Positions 60,039 through 64,000 of a stretch of 64,000 nt of DNA are shown here, in pieces. A model generated the notes under the pieces. The model saw only the letters and a list, made by a program, of their open reading frames with translations. It was not told the origin of the DNA and searched no databases. Source of the DNA: Ancylomarina sp. 16SWW S1-10-2 (GTDB taxonomy: Bacteria; Bacteroidota; Bacteroidia; Bacteroidales; Marinifilaceae); NCBI RefSeq assembly GCF_009669305.1, contig NZ_SADB01000010.1:124001-188000 (forward strand), written 5' to 3'. A program made the position numbers and the translations under genes. The stretch's first letter is position 1. Each line of letters opens with the position of its first letter.

Positions 60039-60074
60039 AAAGAGGTTGTTGCTAGTCAATAACCTCTTTTTTTT
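60039..60074 (+). terminator. Terminator of the SPFH operon
   Basis: AAAGAGGTTGTT pairs with AATAACCTCTTT with one mismatch around a seven-base loop, followed by a T-run. Confidence 0.88.
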
Positions 60075-60128
60075 CACGAAAGGTTTTTTGATAAGAGATT
60101 CATTTGCTTATTCAATGATACTGATCGT

Positions 60129-60162
60129 TTTGCCTTTTTTTTATAAATATTACATAGCTTTG
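60129..60162 (+). promoter_or_regulatory. Predicted promoter of the cobalamin riboswitch
   Basis: TTTG, 22 bases, then TAGCTTTG, a full match to TAnnTTTG. The predicted RNA start near 60168 coincides with the first stem of the riboswitch, which supports both calls. Confidence 0.7.
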
Positions 60163-60166
60163 CAAG

Positions 60167-60360
60167 CAATTAGGTTTCCTATTAAGGAATTAAAAAGGGA
60201 ATCCGGTTCAAAACCGGAGCTGTCCCCGCAGCTGTATATCCTGTTCGATTAAACCGGATTGTATGTTCAAATTATAAAGCCACTATTTAGAAGCTCAAAA
60301 TACGAGTTTAATGGGAAGGCGTTTGAATGGATAAGCCAGAAGACCTGCCTTAAATAATTG
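60167..60360 (+). ncRNA. Cobalamin riboswitch
   Basis: It contains the classical B12 element core: GGGAATCCGGTTCAAAACCG followed by GAGCTGTCCCCGCAGCTGTA, then ATGGGAAGGC and a 3' end AAGCCAGAAGACCTGCC. CAATTA at the 5' end (60167-60172) pairs with TAATTG at the 3' end (60355-60360) to close P1. It precedes three cobalamin-uptake-type genes. Confidence 0.95.
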
Positions 60361-60422
60361 TATTCGTAACTTCGGGAGTTGAGTAACGAGATAATGCCGT
60401 TGTGGTTATATCTTCTTTTCTT

Positions 60423-60449
60423 CTTCCCATTCTAATTTTGTGTAATGGG
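60423..60449 (+). promoter_or_regulatory. Expression platform: start-codon-sequestering hairpin
   Basis: CCCAT at 60426-60430 pairs with ATGGG at 60445-60449, which includes the ATG of the next gene. CTTCCCAT at 60423-60430 is also an exact 8-base complement of ATGGGAAG at 60311-60318 in the riboswitch core. The two pairings exclude each other. Confidence 0.65.
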
Positions 60450-61626
60450 CAATCGTCAATTATTGATACTAGGTGTTGTGCTTAGTTTATTCCTAGTTCT
60501 ATCTTGTGGAAAATCCACGAATAAGAAAAATGTATCTAAATCTGAAACATCAGATGTTTTAGTTGATTCGTCTTTTTATTTTAAATCAAATATTAAATAT
60601 GCAAAAGGGTTTAAAATTGAAATGCACGAAGGATATAAAGAACTCTCTGTTCTCGATCCATGGAATAAAGGAAAAGTATTCCAAAAATATTATCTAATTC
60701 CCCGAGGCACAAAGGGTCAATTTAATTTGCCTTTAGATGCTCAAATCATTGAAGTGCCAATTAAAACTATTGCTGCATTATCAAGTACACAAATTGGGAT
60801 TTTAGATTTTTTGGGCGTTATAGATCGTGTGGTTGCTGTTTCTTTACCTGATAAAGTTTTTAACAAACATCTTTTAAAGAAAGTTGAGAATGGCGAAGTT
60901 ATTGGGGTTGGTCATAATACAAGTTTAGATTTTGAGCGAATTGTTGATTTGTCTCCAGAACTGGTTATGGTAGCTGGGTTTATGAAAATATCTAATGAGG
61001 AAACAAAACTTATAAATGCTGGATTGCCCGTTGCGTTTAATATAGAATGGATGGAGAGTAATCCTCTTGCACGTGCTGAGTGGTCTAAGTTTATTGCTGC
61101 TTTTTTTAATAAGGAACAAAAAGCTGATAAGTTGTTTACGGATCTTGAAAATCGATATTCAAAAGTTAAATCAGAAATAGCTCATGTTAAAGATAAACCA
61201 GATGTGATTTCAGGCTATCACTATAAGGGGATTTGGTATATGCCTGGTGGACAGAGTTATTTGGCTCAGTTGCTTCGCGATGCTAAAGGTGAGTATTGTT
61301 GGTTTTCTGATTCAACAAAAGGGAGTATCCCTCTAAGTTTCGAAGTTGTTCTTGAAAAGCAGTCAGGTTCTAAAATATGGTTTGGGCCAGCACGTTGCCA
61401 AAGTTTAAAAGAAATGAAAGACTTGGATGAGCGATATACTTTATTTCAGGCTTATAAAGATGGACAAGTATATTCTGTTACTAAGCGTACTGATAATAAA
61501 GGAGCGAATGATTATTATGAGTCAGGAGTTATATGTCCCGATTTATTACTAAAGGATTTAGCAAAGGTTTTGCATCCAGAATTATTTCCTGATTATGAAT
61601 TGTATTTTTATCAGAAGTTGAAGTAA
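60445..61626 (+). CDS. Cobalamin-type ABC transporter substrate-binding lipoprotein (BtuF-like)
   Basis: Lipoprotein of 393 residues with lipobox VLSC and Gly at +2. It has the periplasmic binding fold of metal-chelate receptors: AALSSTQIGILDFLGVIDRVVAVS, IGVGHNTSLDFERIVDLSPELVMVAGF, a long connecting helix around LARAEWSKFIAAFFNKEQKADKLF, and GIWYMPGGQSYLAQLLRDAKGEY. Placement right after a cobalamin riboswitch and before a permease and ATPase of the BtuCD/FecCD class indicates vitamin B12 or a corrinoid precursor. It is longer than E. coli BtuF and is membrane-anchored, as is usual in Bacteroidota. Confidence 0.88.
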   Translation: MGNRQLLILGVVLSLFLVLSCGKSTNKKNVSKSETSDVLVDSSFYFKSNIKYAKGFKIEMHEGYKELSVLDPWNKGKVFQKYYLIPRGTKGQFNLPLDAQIIEVPIKTIAALSSTQIGILDFLGVIDRVVAVSLPDKVFNKHLLKKVENGEVIGVGHNTSLDFERIVDLSPELVMVAGFMKISNEETKLINAGLPVAFNIEWMESNPLARAEWSKFIAAFFNKEQKADKLFTDLENRYSKVKSEIAHVKDKPDVISGYHYKGIWYMPGGQSYLAQLLRDAKGEYCWFSDSTKGSIPLSFEVVLEKQSGSKIWFGPARCQSLKEMKDLDERYTLFQAYKDGQVYSVTKRTDNKGANDYYESGVICPDLLLKDLAKVLHPELFPDYELYFYQKLK

Positions 61627-61664
61627 GATAAGTGTGATTTTGAAAAGTAAAATGTAATGTAGCA

Positions 61665-62705
61665 ATGCAGAATAAAACAAAAATAATACTGTTTGTTAGT
61701 CTATTTGTTTTAATAGCTTTCTTTTTAGTTGTTGACTTGATTCTTGGAAGTGTAAGTATTCCTGGTGAAAAAATCATGGCAATTCTGATGGGAGAGGATG
61801 TAAAAGCGTCATGGAATTATATTATCCTTAATTTTAGATTGCCCAAAGCTCTTACGGCTATTTTGGTCGGTGCGGGTTTATCTGTATCAGGATTAATGAT
61901 GCAAACATTGTTTCGAAATCCTTTAGCAGGACCTTATGTGTTAGGAATTAGTTCTGGTGCTAGTTTAGGCGTTGCTTTAATGGTTATGGCTTCTGTTTTG
62001 CTTCCAGGCGTTTTTGGGGTTGTATACAGTTTTTTAGGCAGTTGGGCTCTTGTTGTTTCTGCTATTGCAGGTGCTTCAATCATATTTATAATTATTGGAA
62101 TGGCTTCTATTCGTATTTCCGATAGTGTTTCCTTATTAATCATCGGAATTATGTTTGGAAGTATAACGGGTGCAGTGGTGAATATTTTACAATATTTTAG
62201 TGATCCAGAACAGTTGCAAAGCTTTATTGTTTGGACTTTTGGAAGTCTGAGTGGTGTAACTTGGAATGAAATGCGATTAATGGCGCCTATAGTTATTTTA
62301 GGTTTGCTATTGTCTATTGCTTTAATAAAACCAATGGATGCCTTGCTGTTGGGCGAAAATTATGCTCGAGGAGTTGGTATTTCTGTTAATAGAACTCGAA
62401 TTTGGGTTATTATAAGTACGGCACTTGTTGCTGGAACATTGACCGCATTTGCTGGACCAATTGCTTTTATTGGAGTTGCTGTGCCACATATGGCTCGTGC
62501 TATTTTTGGAACAGCTAGTCATAAGGTTTTGTTGCCAGCAGTTGTTTTTATTGGTGCTGCATTAATGTTGGTTTGTGATATTTTGTCTCAAGTTCCAGGT
62601 AGCCAAACAACTTTGCCTATTAATTCAGTGACTGCCATTTTTGGAGGTCCAGTTGTAATTTGGGTTATAGTGAGAAGTAGAAGTGTTAAGGCTTCATTTT
62701 CATAA
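61665..62705 (+). CDS. FecCD-family permease (BtuC-like)
   Basis: Inner-membrane protein of 346 residues with about ten helices: FRLPKALTAILVGAGLSVSGLMMQTLFRNPLAGPYVLGISSGASLGVA is the family signature, followed by TFGSLSGVTWNEM, GENYARGVGISVNRTRI, the coupling region FAGPIAFIGVAVPHMARAIFGTASHKVLLP and the C-terminal TTLPINSVTAIFGGPVVIWVIVRSR. It forms the dimeric channel for the binding protein 38 bases upstream, under the same riboswitch. Confidence 0.93.
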   Translation: MQNKTKIILFVSLFVLIAFFLVVDLILGSVSIPGEKIMAILMGEDVKASWNYIILNFRLPKALTAILVGAGLSVSGLMMQTLFRNPLAGPYVLGISSGASLGVALMVMASVLLPGVFGVVYSFLGSWALVVSAIAGASIIFIIIGMASIRISDSVSLLIIGIMFGSITGAVVNILQYFSDPEQLQSFIVWTFGSLSGVTWNEMRLMAPIVILGLLLSIALIKPMDALLLGENYARGVGISVNRTRIWVIISTALVAGTLTAFAGPIAFIGVAVPHMARAIFGTASHKVLLPAVVFIGAALMLVCDILSQVPGSQTTLPINSVTAIFGGPVVIWVIVRSRSVKASFS

Positions 62706-62742
62706 GCAGCACAGAATTTAGTCTATTACAAAGAAATGAATA

Positions 62743-63768
62743 TTGGTTGTGGATAATAAATATTTTAAAGAGATACTGGAAACAAAAGACTTGTCGATTG
62801 GTTACAAGGAAAAGAGAGGGGATGACTTATGCTTGCTGTCCGGTCTTAACTTAACTATTCGAAGAGGCGAGTTGGTTTGTTTACTAGGACCTAATGGTTC
62901 AGGCAAATCTACTTTAATGCGTACTATTGCGGGGTTACAGTCTCCTTTGAAAGGTAGAACTTTAGTTGAGGGTATACCTATTAAAGAACGTAATTTTAGT
63001 GAAATAGCCCGTTTATTGAGTATCGTATTAACTGAACGCTTGCAGGTTGGGAATTTATCTGTTTACCATATTGTCTCTCTTGGTAGGCATCCATATACAT
63101 CTTGGATGGGACGCTTATCAGATAAGGATGAGTCTATGATTAGGTGGGCTCTCGAGCAGGTTGGCTTATGGCAGTATGCTAATAAGTTTATTAATCAATT
63201 GAGTGATGGAGAGAGGCAGCGTGTGATGATAGCTAAAGCTTTGGCGCAGGATACACCTCTTATCATGTTAGATGAACCTACAGCTCATTTAGATTTACCT
63301 AATCGGGTTGAGATAATGCACTTACTAAGAAGTCTTGCCAAAGAAACGGATAAGGCAATTTTATTATCAACTCATGAACTTGATCTTGCTCTTCAGGCTG
63401 CTGATATTATTTGGCTTATGTCTAAAAATAATGATTTAAAAATTGGAGCACCTGAAGATCTCGTTCTTTCAGGCAGTATTGAAAATACATTCAAGAATAA
63501 ATCATTCAATTTCGATAGAAAATCAGGTAACTTTATCATGAACTATCAAAAAAAGCAAAAAATCCAGTTGATAGGCAATGATGTCATGGGATTCTGGACT
63601 CGTAGAGCTCTTTCTCGTGAAGGTTATCAGGTTACAAGTGAAGAAACAGACAATTGCTCAATTTATTTAATTGAAGATAGAATGGAGTGGCAGATCCATA
63701 AAGATGGAAAAGTGACTAGTTGTGCTAGTATACAGGAATTATTATTACGCCTAAACAAATATCTGTAA
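62743..63768 (+). CDS. Cobalamin-type ABC transporter ATPase (BtuD/FecE-like) with C-terminal extension
   Basis: Protein of up to 341 residues. The ABC motifs are Walker A LGPNGSGKSTL, the signature LSDGERQRVMIAKAL, Walker B LIMLDEPTAHLD and the switch STHEL. BtuD-type ATPases usually have about 250-260 residues. Here residues ~260-341 add a region (KKQKIQLIGNDVMGFWTRRALSREGY...SIYLIEDRMEWQI) that looks like a small alpha/beta domain of unknown role. No ATG precedes the first conserved block in frame; the start is the TTG at 62743 or the GTG at 62749. An out-of-frame ATG at 62736 opens only six codons. Third gene of the riboswitch operon. Confidence 0.88.
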   Translation: MVVDNKYFKEILETKDLSIGYKEKRGDDLCLLSGLNLTIRRGELVCLLGPNGSGKSTLMRTIAGLQSPLKGRTLVEGIPIKERNFSEIARLLSIVLTERLQVGNLSVYHIVSLGRHPYTSWMGRLSDKDESMIRWALEQVGLWQYANKFINQLSDGERQRVMIAKALAQDTPLIMLDEPTAHLDLPNRVEIMHLLRSLAKETDKAILLSTHELDLALQAADIIWLMSKNNDLKIGAPEDLVLSGSIENTFKNKSFNFDRKSGNFIMNYQKKQKIQLIGNDVMGFWTRRALSREGYQVTSEETDNCSIYLIEDRMEWQIHKDGKVTSCASIQELLLRLNKYL

Positions 63769-63873
63769 TTTATACGTTTTTTTTGCCTTCAATAAGTTGA
63801 GTATTTTTATTAAGTTTAATTCAAATAGGTAAAGCTTTTTAAGCTTATTGTTAGTAATTGCCTAATCTTATAT

Positions 63874-63888
63874 TGTTGACTATCAACA
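63874..63888. promoter_or_regulatory. Small inverted repeat near the window end
   Basis: TGTTGA and TCAACA are separated by CTA, a perfect 6+6 inverted repeat in the 230-base stretch after the transporter operon. I see no gene in that stretch. Confidence 0.25.
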
Positions 63889-64000
63889 CTTAGGAGTGTG
63901 TTTGGCTTTGTGGTGTAATTCTGTTTTAGGTTTTAAAAGTTTAACTAGAGTGTGAAATAATGACTTGTATATACTCTATAGTGTACTATATATAGGGAGA

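Noticed and set aside
60013-60252. 79-residue open frame before the B12 uptake genes
   Set aside because: It lies over a terminator, a promoter and the 5' half of the cobalamin riboswitch, and its protein has no gene-like character.

Overview
The window is about 64 kb of AT-rich chromosome from a member of the Bacteroidota, probably a marine Bacteroidales/Marinilabiliales-type organism. The genus is a guess. The reasons are the SusC/SusD pair, lipoproteins with typical lipoboxes, a TPR-PD40-OmpA protein, aromatic-pathway gene fusions of Bacteroidota type, many promoters that fit the Bacteroidota pattern (TTG or TTTG, then 19-22 bases, then TAnnTTTG), and A/T-rich gene starts with little Shine-Dalgarno sequence. 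Most of it is ordinary core chromosome. One accessory stretch lies at about 11.7-15.3 kb.

Layout. 0-10.5 kb: the 3' part of an AddB-like nuclease gene, an OmpA-family envelope protein, a cysteine desulfurase/selenocysteine lyase-like enzyme with a methyltransferase, a large secreted GH3-serine hydrolase fusion and a CYTH-domain protein. 10.6-15.3 kb: a 2-hydroxyacid dehydrogenase, then accessory DNA with a two-armed array of a 20-bp repeat, a broken small gene, an AbiH abortive-infection gene, two genes of unknown function and dispersed palindromic repeats. 15.3-22.8 kb: PEP carboxylase, a secreted propeller-like protein, an SLC13-type transporter, a MORN-TonB protein and CysQ.

23-40 kb holds amino-acid biosynthesis on the minus strand: a Phe/Tyr operon (pheA, aminotransferase, tyrA, DAHP synthase-chorismate mutase), the full trp operon (trpEGDCFBA), and lysC-lysA. 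An ABCG-like transporter gene lies between the first two. The best signal in the window is regulatory. The pheA operon is preceded by two successive leader peptides packed with Phe/Tyr codons, each followed by its own intrinsic terminator. The trp operon has a leader peptide with three consecutive Trp codons and a terminator. lysC has a weaker but similar arrangement with Thr/Lys codons. The cluster therefore appears to be controlled by ribosome-mediated attenuation.

40.9-64 kb: an avidin-family protein with an altered biotin pocket, argS, ffh, folD, a SusC-SusD-lipoprotein operon, a DbpA-like helicase, TtcA-like and exonuclease genes, YigZ, an EamA transporter, dnaA, an SPFH protein with a ribbon-helix-helix partner, and a cobalamin-riboswitch-controlled B12 uptake operon (binding lipoprotein, permease, ATPase). 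The riboswitch appears to act by exposing or hiding the start codon through two mutually exclusive pairings that can be read directly in the sequence.
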